Shown here piece by piece: positions 49,201 through 63,629 of a stretch of DNA of 64,000 nt; positions within the stretch are counted from its first letter, which is position 1, and the number at the start of each line of letters is the position of its first letter. The notes beneath the pieces were generated by a model. The model was given only the letters and a program-made list of their open reading frames with translations. It had not been told where the DNA came from and did no database searches. The DNA lies in NCBI GenBank assembly GCA_964007475.1, contig OZ023273.1, positions 125,659,812 to 125,723,811 on the forward strand. The letters run 5' to 3'. The position numbers and the translations under genes were made by a program. Source of the DNA: Hybos culiciformis (Eukaryota; Arthropoda; Insecta; Diptera; Hybotidae).

Positions 49201-52200
49201 ACGCCATGAAATCCTAATAAATTTCGTAAAATCATCATTGATGAAGTTAACTTACTGATAGTGTATCACTATATAGGTACTTACAATTCTGCAGTTCATT
49301 AATTTTCAAATATAACAATATAATTTAAATATAAAATATTTGTAAATCTACCACTATTAAAACGGGTAAGTTTTAGTGGACACTATTATTTTAAGAAAAT
49401 AAATTAATAAATAATAAAAGTAGATGATTCTCTTTTATAAATAAAAAAAAAAAACTAATAGTATACAGTATAGTTATTGTATAATTTCTGCAAAAGGGCC
49501 ATTTTTCCAAAATTTTTTTCAATATGATTATTAAAGAAGGTAAACAAAGGTTAGCTGTTCAATGTAAAGTGAATGTTTATTGTTCCCGCCAAGTTTTATT
49601 GAACTTAAGTAAAGGTTACAAAAATACGATCAACTTGCATATGAATTTGATACATAATCGATACCCCCTTAGTTTATTCCTAATTCTTACATTTCTGTGG
49701 AATTTGTGATGAAAATAATTTGTTTTTTCAGTTTTAAATGTAAAGACAGCTTTTATTCGCTTTCTTTAAGAAGTACTTTGTTACTAAAATATATTATGAT
49801 TTTGTAATTTAGTATTTTGCCAAGTGTTTTATGGATTCGTATTTAAATTTAATATTATAACTTGGTTGATATATTATTAAAGTACCAGGAATAATAAATA
49901 TACCTCAAACTTGTTACCTCACATACATTTCGAGATAATTTTAATGCAAAACCTATTTCTATTTTTTGTAGAAAGATTCACAGAAAAATCTGGTTGAGTT
50001 CATAGACAAACTTTTTTTTGTATTTATTTTGACAAAATGAAATTATCAATTTGATTGTTATGTCAGCACCGACCTCATATATGTTCAATTCAAATTCAAA
50101 TGGAAAAATAAAAGGAAATTCAGAAATATATGTATGTATATTGTACTACATAATAGCCTATTATTAATAGGTGAAGGTACAAACAAAGATTAACCAAACT
50201 TAAAACTTTTAAAATTTTTTGCTAAAAAAAAATAATAGAATTTGTAAAATAAAAATAAAATTATGATTTAAAAAATTTTTAAATTGAATGTTATTTTTTC
50301 TAAATCATATTATTGTGGTAACTTTTTCAGTGTTTTTTAGCACGAATAATGTTTTCGAGAAAAAAAAGAAATGAAAAAAAAAAAAACAACAAAACAATAT
50401 AATCTCCTTTTCAGTTAATTAAGATGTTCTGTAAATTTAAAAATTTGATCTTGTTAAATGCAAATTAGAGAGCAAACTACAGGTTTATGACTTTATGACC
50501 GGGGAGAATGTAAAAAACTTGTTTCTTTAACATCCATACTCAATTTTGAATTTGACTTTATTATTCTTGATTATAAAATCAAACAGTTGTTGACAATGAA
50601 GTTGGTTTAATTTGCGAAACAAAAACATATATTTTGAATATTTTCTCATTAAACACTTCTACTTGAAGTTTCTAATGTTTAGGATAAAAATGGGTATAAA
50701 AAAAATAATTTTTGCAAATTTAATTTACAAAGTTACAAAGTTCGAGTAAGCATTTATAAACTAAATCACAAATTAAGCTTTCTTATTTAAAAAATCCGCG
50801 CAATTGAAGAGTAGCACCCTAACAGTGTTAGTATAGAAAGACTATAGAAAAACCATACTAGTTCGAAGGCCAATAAGTAATGATGCTTCTCGTTACTAAA
50901 TTATAAAATTATGTTTTTTCAGATTTTAATTTATTGTTTAATTTAGTGTTTTTTTAAGGACACTATTTATTGTCTATTCATTCGATAAGTGAATTTTTTT
51001 TTTTTATTATTGAAAATTGGAATTTTTTACGTGATCCATGTTTTTTTTTTATTTTAATAATATTTATTTTACATTTATTTATTTAGGTGATTAAATACAA
51101 CTTATAGACTTCTGTAATGTTTAAAACAAAAATAAAAAATAAACTCTTAATTGCTTTAAATTGAGGAATAAGATAAAATCTATGGATGTAGTAACATTTT
51201 AATTGGGCGCCATTTAAAAAGCGCTTTTAACTCTCTTTTGTTAACTATTTGCGTTTCAATTTCAAGGAAAAGGAAATATAATATTTTTTTTTATTTGCAC
51301 AATAAAAGAGACTTATGGTTTTTTTTTTTATAATCAAAAATTTTATTTTATATTTTATTATATTACAATATAGTAAGTAATATAATAAATTAAAATTTAC
51401 ATGGCCTGGGCATATAGTATATGTGCCAAAGGAATTAATATACATATACATAGTGATAGTTCATTTATAGTTGTTATCGACAATATTTTTTTAGTTATTA
51501 TTTCAAATACATAGTCTAAGATTTGATAGTACATTATAAAATGAGATTGTGTTAACTTTTTTTGAGGTAGGTATGAAAGTTCCTATAAATTATATTTATT
51601 TTAGCAGAGATGTCTTATTAATAAAATGATAATTAAAAATGTAGGTACTGCAGGTTCGTCCACCTTCATATTGTTTGTATATACATGAGCAAACTATTTG
51701 GTGAACGGGTCATTGAAAATTCAAATTAGAAATTAAATATAAAGCTTTCAACAAAATGTTTAGAAATGTTTGATAGCTTAGTGGGCGTATTAGTACATTC
51801 ATAATATAATCAAGTTTAGGTTGCAACATCTTATACTTATGTTATACGAATATGACATAAACAGATTCCAAATAAAGGTTACGATATTATTCATATTTTT
51901 TTAGGCGCTCGTTTGAGTATAAATTTATTATATATATTCTACATATATGTCAGTGGCCTCAAGGCAAAATCGCCTAACTCAGTTTTGCTACTTTTCAGGA
52001 GAGCAGTTTAAAGTTTAAAATCCTTTCCTGAAATCGAATAATGAAGATAACTGGAACATAATTTGAGAAGATTGTAGAATTTTAAAAGCATTTTAAGTTT
52101 TTAAAGGCCAAATATGAGACGTATGACCAAAAGTTGAAAATAATAAAATCATAACCGCTCAACTCGACTTAAGCGGTTATGGCTTGTGGCCACAGATGTA

Positions 52201-55200
52201 TATTCAATTTTTCAGTTAGTGCGGTGTAATCGAACCTTATAAAATTCGTATAATTTTAACTTTTTTTATACATTTTACACAAGTTAGGTTTTTATAATTT
52301 ATAATTTATTTATAATTTATTGACATTACCTTTTAGAATATTTAGATCATATCGCTTACTATCAGAACTATAAGATAGTAATAAAGTTAAGGAAAAATTC
52401 TATGAAAATAATAAGATGAATGAAAAAATTATTTTTATTCGCTAGAGAGACTAATACTATGCATGTTTTAATGTACTTATTGAAAATTAATAAAATTTTC
52501 TTCAAGCTTTTCTTTAGATATATATTTTAAATCAGTGAATTCATATCTTCACAAAAGCTTCGATTTCTTTAAAATGTTAGTAAGAAGTTGATAAAATAAA
52601 AAAAATTCAAAAATAAAGATACAATTCTCATCTATTTGATATCAAAATTGTTTTTTTTTTGTTGTTTTCTTAATTCTAAACCAGTTAGTATGTGATTCTG
52701 AAGTCATTGTGATTCACATATATATGAATGCAATATTGATTTCCGCTTAAAAATCAATTCATTCAGCTTCATTCTTATTCTTTTTTTTTTTTTGCTTTTT
52801 ATTCTTCTGTCTTCTGTGTCCTGTTTCCATAAATATTTCGATTTGATTAAAAAATGTTTTATTTTTTTTTGCTTATTTTATTCATGATTTCGATCGTATT
52901 TTAGACAGATATCTATATTCTAAAGATATATATATGTAAACATTGATATATATTTTTTATACAATATTAACTGTAACAAATTCTGAGAATAAAAATTTCT
53001 TTACGGTTTTTGTATTTAAAATCCAGGATCAAATATATATACAAAAAAAAAATTACCGTTTAAATCCTTATTGTTTAGAATAAAACAAAGAAATATATGT
53101 ATATCTATGCTCGGTACATATATTATGTATATATATAATATGTTCTGTTCATATATTAATGTTTTATGCTGGTCAAATGTTTTTGTAATCTAAATTTTAA
53201 ATTAATGAAAAACAAGCTATACAAGACTTTTACTATTAACATCTGTGGGGAGAAAAACAGGGTTTAAAAAGACAGAATAGTAGATAAAAATGAGTTTCAT
53301 AAACTATGTATACCGAATTCAGAGTTCATAACGAAAAAATCTTAATAAAGTCGTAATTATTTGGGAATGACACTTTATGGACTTGATAATTTAATCATTT
53401 AATGTCGAACTTTGATTTGAAATAATTATTTCGTACATTTTATTATGACTACATAAAAAATACATAAATGAAATATAATTGTATGTATCTTATATATTTT
53501 TATATAATTTTAAGTTTTTATGTAAATAGATTCGTTACCCCTACTTAGTTTTCATTATTAATTTCTTAAGATTTCTATCTAAATATTTCACAAGGAATTT
53601 ATGATTACTCTCCCATGACAGAACTTATATTAAGAATTTTTCAAGAAGTTTTTCAAGAAATTTTTAAGGAGTTTCTATCTACATATATTGTATTTTATGT
53701 ACGTTTTAAATGTTTTTTATGCTTTGGTGATCTTAAGGTGCGTGGGAATGAATAATTTTGTTTTCTTGAAGAAAATTTTCTCAAGACAAGGGCTGTCATG
53801 TCGTGGGAAAATACGTCATCAAAGCCAAAAGATTCACTACCATTAATAATTTTTTAGTCTGAAATGACTTATCTTAGACTAAGATATGTCTGAAAAAAAA
53901 AAAATAAAAATTAAGTAGAGCTTCAAATTAAAAAAAAAAATGCAGTTTTCTAAAAACATAAATTTTTTCAGACTTTCGTCCACATAGTCACTGTAAATGA
54001 AAATAATTTTTATTTGACTTTGAATATTTTTAATCATTGGAAAAAGCTTGTGCACTTCAATTTTCTTCAATAGAGAGTATTAAATATACCATCAGATAAT
54101 GTTCTATTTAAAACAAATCATTAGCAAGTGCATATAAATATGGATGTGCATCATGTGTTTTTATGTTATAAAACGGTAAAGACTATACTAGACAGTTCCA
54201 TTTTGTGAAGTACCATCACTTTAAATCGCTGATGTAAGTTACTAAAAAACTTTCGATCATTTCAAAAAATGAGTGTATGATTTAATTAAGACGCAGATAC
54301 TTAGCTAAAAAATATTATATGAATATAATCATTATACTTGCAATGATAAACCTAGATACCAACCCATAATTAAAAAATGAATTTGTATAAATAAGATAAG
54401 TTAGATTTTGTTGTTGCTTTTCTAAAAGTTTGGAAAAAAAAAACAAAGAAGTGGAAGTTTCTGTAATTTATCGATTCAGATTGTATATCAAGTTCCGTTG
54501 AAGTTCGGATTTAACGAAGGTTCCATCCCTCAATGTATTTACAAAATGATGTACAACATAGCGAAAAATCTTTTGCAATAGATCCTCCAATCCAAAATTT
54601 AAGACAAAAATCATTCTTTTCACAACTGGGAAACCATGAACATGTGGTTAAGCTTTTTAAACTTTAGTGTTTAAATTAAAAATTCATTATAAGAGTTGAA
54701 TAAATTAACAGAATTATGTGTTGATGAGTTATAAACATGAACGATTTACGGAATCCGAAATTTATTATACTCGTGAAATCGTGAAATCGTTTTTTGTTTG
54801 AGAAGTTACGAATTTTTGACTTTCTATGTAATAATCGCATTTATAAAGAATTTATTAAAAATAATGAACATTGTATCTCATAAATGAAGTAAGGTACTTT
54901 TTTTTAAAACACCTGAATTTTTTTGTGGCTCCTTCAATACCATTTAACCAAATTTAAATGAATAATAATAATTTAGACCGAAAACCCAGACATCACTTCG
55001 AAACCTTGGAAACAATTGGGGTCTAACTTCTAACAATTTTTTTAAGTTCTTCTTATCGGCTTCTATCTACCCAATACACTTATTTTTTATCTATTACAAA
55101 TTTTGAAAACTTTTTTACAAATATAAAATTTATATGAAAATAATCTCCTCGAGAGACTCCAACTTCCACAACCAAAATCGTAGAGCCTTATCCTTCAAGG

Positions 55201-56743
55201 AATATGTATTTTTAGAAAAGGATTTTCGTATGATTACAAAAAATTCCACAGTTTGCGTACATGAAAAGAATGTCGATCGTAAATAAAAATTCTTACCAAA
55301 AATCAGTTGTAGAAGACATACACAAAATTGTAGGAACAAGGATGATATATTGTCGAAGATGAAGTTGTGTAAGGTAGCAGAATGCTGCACATGATCATTT
55401 CCAACGGATCGAAATTCTAAAGTAGTAAGTAGCTAATAAATAAAACACATTTCGATTTTCAAAAAAAAAAATTTTATGAATTACTAGATATATATATTAA
55501 TATTTACATAATTCTGTACATACATTATATTAATATTTTTATTGACTAGAGTTAAACAAGAGGAAAATAATATAAAAACAAGATTTTTTACAAAGTAATA
55601 ATAATAAGATATTTTGTAAGGAAAATTTGAATTTACATCTAAAAGAAATAAAATTACAAGTAAGAATAAGAGTTCGAACTTAAGTGATTTATTTTTGTTA
55701 ACTATATTTGAAATAATTCAATTTTAAAACGAAAATTAATCCAAATTTATTTTTTGGATTTTTAAATGTCAGCGAGATTTTCATATTAAACATCGATTAA
55801 ATTATTTTTTAGAATATATACAGTGTCGGAATGAATATTATGACTGAAGCTTATAAACTTATATGTAAAAAAAAAAAAAATGTAGTTACTTGTGTAAACT
55901 AGTTTGGTTATTTATAATCTGATCTGTATATTTCAGACTTGAAGTTATTATATTAGAACTGAGTTAATTGTTTTTCTTAAATCATTGATAAAAAATTCGT
56001 ATTTTATTTAAGTATCTAATTCCCACACATATATTTTTAAACATAATTTTAAAAATCTATTGCTTGTGTAAAAATGTTGTTTTTTTAATAAAGTTTTTCC
56101 AATTTTATGAAAATATTCTTAATTCCGTTTTATAATATTTAGGATAATTATCTTTTAAATGAAAATTTGTTTTTATTCTTAACATTAACCTTAAATAATG
56201 ACAAGTACAAAAATGTAATTTTAATTAGAAAACATTAAAAAAGTTTTTCTATTGTATTTTTTTTTTATAGTGAAATACCAAAGTAAGTTATGTTTTCAGT
56301 ACATATACATTCATATAAATATGTTATTTTAATAAATTCGTGTATTTGGTTTTTTTTTTTAACTTAATTCTAAATTTTTATTATATTGTTAAAAATAAGA
56401 AATATATGAAAAACGAAAATTTTTATTAAACATTTAATCATTTACTTTGACGCTTGAATAGAAAAGTTCAACTAATGAATCAAATCATGAATATATCTGA
56501 ACGTATATCTGAATATTTCGGAAAATTAACAAAAGAAAATAATTTCTTCTTATATTAATATGCCGTTTCTTATATTAATGACTAAAATTAAAATAATTTA
56601 ACTTATTTGTAGTTAATCAAAGAAAATATTGGACGGACGGATATGCATTATGATCAAGGACGATTATTTAAATTTCAAATAATCCAATATTTACATTTTT
56701 TAATTTCAGTTTTATTTTGTTTTGGCTATTTAAAAATTTCTAT
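43242..56743. other. 13.5-kb AT-rich region without recognisable genes
   Basis: No exon with family resemblance, tRNA or rRNA was found on either strand. Contents noted: a small tandem array at 46605-46790, a TAA microsatellite near 46378, a 22-bp alternating palindrome around 45240-45261 (TACATACATATATATGTATG...), and many homopolymers. The part adjoining 56743 may include a long 3' UTR of the minus-strand zinc-finger gene. The rest is intergenic, or possibly intron or lncRNA sequence that cannot be recognised from sequence alone. Confidence 0.5.
46605..46790 (+). repeat. Short tandem array of GGATAGCGTAGTGTGAGTTT
   Basis: Four copies of GGATAGCGTAGTGTGAGTTT at about 46612, 46690, 46713 and 46736. 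The last three are directly tandem with a period of about 23 bp. The companion unit GATAAGCAATAAAAAT...AAATATGAT follows at 46651 and 46774. So there is a 23-bp unit nested in a larger duplication. Confidence 0.8.
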
Positions 56744-59700
56744 TTATTTATCACTGAATTCTGTTTCACCATTTGAAAATTCTTCTTCGGTTGTGTCACC
56801 CGAAGAACGAAATCCTGTCTTATGCACCTCAGTTGATTCGGTTGAACAGCACTTCGAACAAATACCTTGTTTCAAATTGGTTGAATTTGCTAAAAATACT
56901 TTTCCACAACGAACACATTCATCTTGAGGATCTCCTATATTCAATAAAAGAAAATTTTATTATAAATATTTAATGTTCATAGTTTGGTAGTTAAATGTAA
57001 TGGTTATACATTAAATTAAACAAATATTTAAAAAAAATTGGGTAGGTATATTAATTTAGCATTTAGGTTGAATTATGATTTGAATTTAGATAAATTATAA
57101 TTATAATTAATTCCCCCATTTTTTAACCAAGCAATGAAAACAAATACTACTGGATTGTTTTAAGGTTTTAAAAACGCTTTACATCAAATTTTTGGCATAC
57201 TATATTTTTTATAATATACCTATAATTAAAAAGGAAATATATACCATAATCTATACTATAGTCTTCAAGAAATTAATTTGATACAATTATATTTTATAAA
57301 ACTTAATGTGGCATATAAAAAAGGATATTTGATTTGAAATGAATCTTATTTTTCACTCATTTTTCTGGACTTGTATTTAAAAAGGATGGAAACACATTAA
57401 TATATGTTAATTTATAATAATTTTATGTATTGATTTAATATTTTTTTAACGTTATTATACGATATAATAATGTAGAATGTAGATCATATTTTTTTTAAAA
57501 TAAAAAAATATTCAACTTACCTTCATGTGTTTTCATATGTGCTCTAAGATTACAAGCAAGTGCAAATTTTTTATTACAAAGTTCACAGGCATGTGGCTTA
57601 TCACCTGGAATAATGAAAAAAAAAAAACAAATAGTTATTTGCATATATATAATAATTTAAAAAAATAAATAAATAAGATTAACTTAAAAAAAAAAAAATA
57701 TGCGTTTTACTCTTATTTATTGAATTTTATAATATTTTTATTGGTATCGTTAATCATTTTTTTTTTTTTTTTGTAATATATATTTTTGTAAAATAGTGTC
57801 TCATGTTACAATAAATTCTTTAGAAAGAATCAATCCTTATTAAAAATTACTTTTTGGCTCTTGGATTTTCTGTAGCAAAAAAGACACAGAAAAAAAGTAA
57901 TAAATAAAAGAACAGAGAATATAAGCTGGAACAGGTTTTTAAAAATATTTATTAAAATATCTGTATCAATAAATAGAGTTAATGAACAGATGAATGGAAT
58001 AAAAAGAGGTCGGACAAACTTTAAGCATTTTATTTATCAAATTATGAAATTTTGTATTTGTATCTGTATTGTATATATTTTAAATTCTCATCATTATTTC
58101 ATCCCTGAATTTTCAAAAGTAATTACAGATAATCCTTAAAAATCAATGTGATAAATTTAATTTATTTTTGTTGTTAACACTATCTTTGACAAAATAAACT
58201 TTGTATATTATATAAAAAGTTCTGACATAAATTTTTTTAGCTACAATAGATCTTACGTAATGTAGATTCGCCTAACATAGATCTTACTTAAAGTAGATCC
58301 TAGTTGAAATAGATATTGCTAATAGTTTAATTCAAAAACCCATAAAGAAAATACAAAAATTAGTTTTAGAGGACTTAAAAATAAATTTAAGAATATTTTA
58401 TTCCTATTGCAATGCTACACTAAATCAATGAAATTAGTTAATGAATATACAATGTTTTTCCTTCATTCCTGACGCAATATATGGCAAAATCAAGCAAATG
58501 CATATAATATGCATAAATGCATATAAGTTTTAAATTTTTATAACCTTGAGAATATTATACACAAGTAATCTAATTTAAATAAAAAAACTATAACGATATC
58601 TTGTTGAGCTCGGCCAGAAATCAGAATTCAAAAGACATAATAAAAAATGTGAAAAATTTTTCAAAGAAAAGAAATTCAAATGTCTTAAAGAGAATTAAAA
58701 GAAAATAAATATTTAAGATGTTCATCATCAAGAAATGTGGTTGATATTAAATAACTGCACAAATTTTTTAAAGTGTTTAGAATTGAATGAGTTTATAGTG
58801 ATGTTTGCGATAATCAATTTGTTTTATTTGTGACTCAAATTAGAAAATTCATTTCAACTGTGGGCAAGAGAATTTTTAATACATTATGGGTTACAACATC
58901 TAAGTCCTTTTTAATGTGAAATAATTTTTATGAAAACGAATTGAACATTATAGTTTTAAGGATCTAATTCATGGAGCCTTAAATCGAAGTTTAAACTTAA
59001 TTACTTATTTATACATTTGTTAAATAAAATAACTGATTGAAATTAAATGATTCCCCCTTGAAATAATACTGAGGGCGCCCACGAGATAATAATTAAATTC
59101 ATGCTTTTAAATAAAAATTTGAAAACTTATCAGACAAATTTTATTAATAAGAAACTAAGTTTATCGTCTTTCCTTTCTTTATTTTTTATTTTTTGTTTCT
59201 TCAAAAAAGTGGAAGTTTAAATCAATTTCAGTTCAATTAAGATTTAATGGAGAAGTATTTCTGATCAATATTTGTACAATATAAAATTTAAAATCAAAAT
59301 GATGTTGCCATTTATATGTTATGTCATTATACTTTGTTTTTTTTTTCCCTTTTTGGAATAAAAATTATGTAGTTTTCACATTATTTGACTGAATATAATG
59401 ATGATTAACTAGTTATACTTAAGAAAAGAGAGTAAAATATAAATGAAATTGATTTGTCTTAAAGATTATAATAAATGAATTTTATTATTTAGTAGACATT
59501 TTATGCTTTTCTTTTAAATACAGATATATTATATATACCCATTAATGTGTATATATGTTTAATGAGATATCTGATCTTTAATTAATGTTAAATAGTAATA
59601 TTAATTGCCATTGCAATTTTTCTAGTATTTTTAAAATGTGAAGTTTTAAAATCTATTTTTATTTTTCCTACTGAAATGTCAAAAAATAATAGTTTCTTTA

Positions 59701-62700
59701 TACATATATTGAAAGTTCAATCCATTTCACTTCCAAAAACTGTCAAAACATATTTAAAGTCTTGAAATGAAAATCGCGCCGCATTAGCTGGCCGTCATTG
59801 TTCGTTTGGTAATAAAAGTTTTGTTAAATCAAACTACACAGTATAGTAGGCTTATAATATAATAAGTTAATGATTCTTACATTTGGAAAACTCACCTGTA
59901 TGTAAAAATAAATGATTTTTCAAATTTGTATGTTTAGAGAAGCCTCTGAAAATGAGAAAAAAATATTTCATATATTACATTCTGTAATCTGTATTTGTAT
60001 ATTAAATATTGAAAATTATGCTTATTATTAGATGTTGATTTTATTTAAGCCAATAACAGTTTTTTAAATTAATAAATTCAACAATGCTTTGTGGTAAAAT
60101 TACAACATTATAACAATATTTTACACGGATAAGAAAAAGATTTACGTATTTAATATTCTCTTCGACGTATTTTAATGCTTATACATAAAATTTCGCCTTA
60201 CCTTGAGCATATTTGACATTTAAATGGCCATGATCCAGAATGTACGTACATATGTGATTTCAAATCGCCGGGAGTAGGGAATGATTTTGAGCATAAGCTG
60301 CATTTATGAGGTTTTTCCTGTAAGATAGAAAAAAAAATTATTATTTGAACGATTTCTTAAGCTACTAATGTATTTTTTACAATAAAATAATCCTTAACTT
60401 AATTCAGAAACGAAGAGTATCTAATTCAGCCATATAAAGAGTTCGAAATAATCTGAATACTTTATTAAATAAAAAACACAGTTTTATTTTGAACTAAAAA
60501 CAAAAGACTTAAGACCGAAACTTTATTAAGCAAAAAAATTAATTTTTTGATTGTTTCCTTATCGTAGCAAGAGTGATAATTATGTAGTATTTATAATTTG
60601 ATATTATTAACAGAATTTATAAATTTTTTTTATGTAATTATAATTATAATGTAAAAGATTTGCTTATTGTAATATCAAAATATTAAGTTCAATTCAAATT
60701 ACAGATAAAATAAAAGTAAGTTTTCTTTTTTTTTTTTATATATTCGTTGTTTACAAAAACACTTCATAAATGCCGATAAATTTAATTTTTTTTCTTTTTG
60801 AATATAATCTATATTTGACAGAAAGTGTTTCACAAAAGAAAAGAATACGTAATAAAGTATCACAGAACGTTCTATGTTCAATATACTAATAATAATAATA
60901 ATAAGAATAATATGAAAAAGTTTATTGTATTTTCCACTCTATTTACAGAACTTTTATATATAAAATACATATATATTATTGTATATTATATACATTTTAT
61001 TTTTATTATAAAAGTTAACAATAATTTAAAGAATTTTATTCGTAATCGGCATCTTTTGTGATCGGATCACAACAAAGCATATTTCACTAATAGCTGAATA
61101 TTTTGTGATATTGAATTGCTTCTTTTCTTTGTAATACTGCCACTGGTATTTTTTTTTTTTTTGACTTTTTCTTTGCATTTTTTTTTTCTTTTTGTTATTA
61201 TTTGCACAAAGGAGATATTTCACACACTTAATTACAAATATGTGTGTGTTTTTTTTTTTTTTTTAGTTCTTCGTTGTTTTTCATATGAAAATCTTAACAC
61301 TGGACAGATGAAGTACAAAAAAAAAAAAAAGCTCAGCAATTTAAGAAAAAAAAAAAAAAGGAAAAAACATTTACTGAATTGAAAAAAAAAGTTGAAGTAA
61401 TAACACTTAATGTATATTTTTTATGAGAACTAATTTGAGACAGATGCAATATTTATAAAATGCATATATAGTGTTATTGTGAATTAAGAAAGATTGGAAA
61501 CATCTTACAAAAATGACCATACTTCTTAAATTTTTTTTGATGATTTGTAGTTTTACTTATAATTAAATGGAAATAGGGTTTTTTTGACAAACATTTTGAT
61601 TATAATTATTGTACATATAAACAAATATGCTGACCTTAATAAAAATCATATAAAATTTATTACTCAATAAACTTAATCTGCCCCATCTTTCATAAGCAAT
61701 ATTAACTGAACAAAATAATCCAGAAGAATCACTACCATGAGGAACTTTTAGAGCAGAAGAACCTCTAAATCTTCAACAAGCCTTTAAATCACTTTATAAA
61801 TATATTTATAAATATATTTATCTAACTAATACTCTCAACAATATGCTTTTCCTAATGGACCCTTTTTTGAGCTTCCCAGAATTAATGACAAGATTTTTTT
61901 GAAGCATTTTAAAGAATAAAAACCATGTAAAAGTTAAGTCATTTGCCAATTAAATGCATTTATTTGATCTAAAAACAAAAGATTAAAGAACGAAACTTTA
62001 TTCGTCAAAAATAAAAAGAATAATTTTTTGAGTTTTATTCTTTACTTCACCTGCTTTTAATTAAGATTATTGAATTAAACATTTCAATAACATTTGACGC
62101 CTATTACTTACAAATCTAAACAGTTTAGAACAAAAAATATTTTATATAACTTTGAAAGATAAAATCAAAAAATTTTGTTTGAGTAAATTGTTCTTAACAT
62201 GAACTTGGTTTTGATTTAATGTAAAAAAAAAGAAAAGAAAAAATAACTTAATAAAATTTTTCTTTTTTTCTTTAAGATCTTAAGGAATAAAAGGTTAAGT
62301 GTATGATTCTTTATTTTGATTGCACAGAAACTCATATGCGTGTGTAAGTGAAATGAACTGCATCCAAACAAAAATTAATTAGGTACATTTCTTAATTCTA
62401 TCATTATTATTATTATTATTATTATTGTTCGGAAGCGCGGTTTCCTTTAAAGATATTTTTATTTGATTTGTATTTATTTATTCTAAATTAATTTATCTTA
62501 TCACAACGTGCAACACTGTCATACATTTTTTTTTGTACATATAATAAAATGTGAAAGAGAAAACAGTAAATGGAATTTATTATAAACCTGTGACAAATGC
62601 CTGCGAAAAATGATTTAACTAAAAGTTTGAGTTTCAGAATCTTAAATTTTTTAAATTTCTTTATTTTTACAATGATGATTCGATAAAGCATTTCTAACTT

Positions 62701-63629
62701 TATTTGAATATTATTCTTGTAGTAATGTTTACGTAATTACTGACTAAAATTAAACAATTTTTTTCATTTCATCAATAAAATTACTCGTTTTATCGACATA
62801 ATGTGCCGTTGGAAGGTAGTTTTTATAAAATATAATTAAAGTAAATTTTTTAAATTTTCCTTATTTGTTACAAATCAATATTGTTGTGCATTTAAAAATA
62901 TAAAAAGAATTCTGACTTATTCGCTTGATAAGATAATTATTTAATGTACTCTTGTGTTATCATTATCACATTAAGTAAGATGCCGCAAAGAAAATTATAA
63001 ATTAAAAAATATATAGGTATACGGTACAAATTAAAAAGCCTTACGCAGTCACATGCTTTGAGTTATAATTGGCAAATTTTGTTGAAAGGAAAAAAAAAAA
63101 AACAAGTTTACCTGAGTTTTTTGAAACACTTTCGAAATACCGGAAAAAATTATATTACAATGTGACTTGAGATAAAATTTAATTTTAACTCATTACGACT
63201 GATGAAGTTTGAGAGCACAAGCAATCGATTAATAGTGTCAAATTTTAAAAATTGATTTCTAAAATCATAATAAATGTTTGAAATGGAATATTTCAAGCTC
63301 AAGAAGAAGATTTGACATTTCAAGAAATGAAATTTAATAATTTGATAGATTTGAATTCCGTTTTTTTTTTACATTAAGATTACAAAGTTTTTAAGACATA
63401 AGAAAATAAAAAAGTTCACATGTTTTTATTTTACATATTATCTTATTATTATTATTTACCTTGATATGTGTCATTCGATGGTAGTATAGATTAGAGCTGG
63501 CGGTAAACCGCTTTCCACAAACCAAGCATTCATGAGGCTTCTCTCCAGAATGTATTCTGCGATGAGTATTGAGAGAACTTGATGTACTAAATCCTTTACC
63601 ACATACCATACAAACATGAGGTTTTTCGC
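56744..63629 (-). CDS. C2H2 zinc-finger protein, 3' part (5' end beyond window)
   Basis: Probable DNA-binding transcription factor. Exons (minus): 63629-63460, 60317-60202, 59945-59896, 57604-57521 and 56934-56744. They give 202 residues, phases consistent, entering in phase from an exon outside the window. Five C2H2 fingers are visible: [84 protein letters not shown] and [21 protein letters not shown], each joined by (T/S)GEKP-like linkers, though one is replaced by SGSWPF. They are followed by a CxxC...CxxC module (CVRCGKVF...GICSKC) and an acidic Ser/Thr-rich tail ending ETEFSDK. Finger 4 is split across two exons. I recognise the type but not the orthologue. Confidence 0.88.
56935..57520 (-). 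other. Intron of the zinc-finger gene
   Basis: 586 bp, AT-rich. Nothing recognised. Confidence 0.6.
57605..59895 (-). other. Large intron of the zinc-finger gene
   Basis: 2.3 kb. Contains an imprecise ATAGATCTTAC/GTAGATCC repeat at 58248-58320 and homopolymer tracts. No exon is seen. Confidence 0.55.
60318..63459 (-). other. Large intron of the zinc-finger gene
   Basis: 3.1 kb of AT-rich DNA with long A/T homopolymers (61148-61390) and an (ATT)n microsatellite at 62402-62426. Open stretches here are low-complexity and not credible as exons. Confidence 0.55.
62402..62426 (+). repeat. (ATT)n microsatellite
   Basis: About eight consecutive ATT units within a zinc-finger gene intron. Confidence 0.9.

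Noticed and set aside
61026..61382. Lysine- or phenylalanine-rich open frames in a zinc-finger gene intron
   Set aside because: They are translations of A/T homopolymer tracts in low-complexity DNA.
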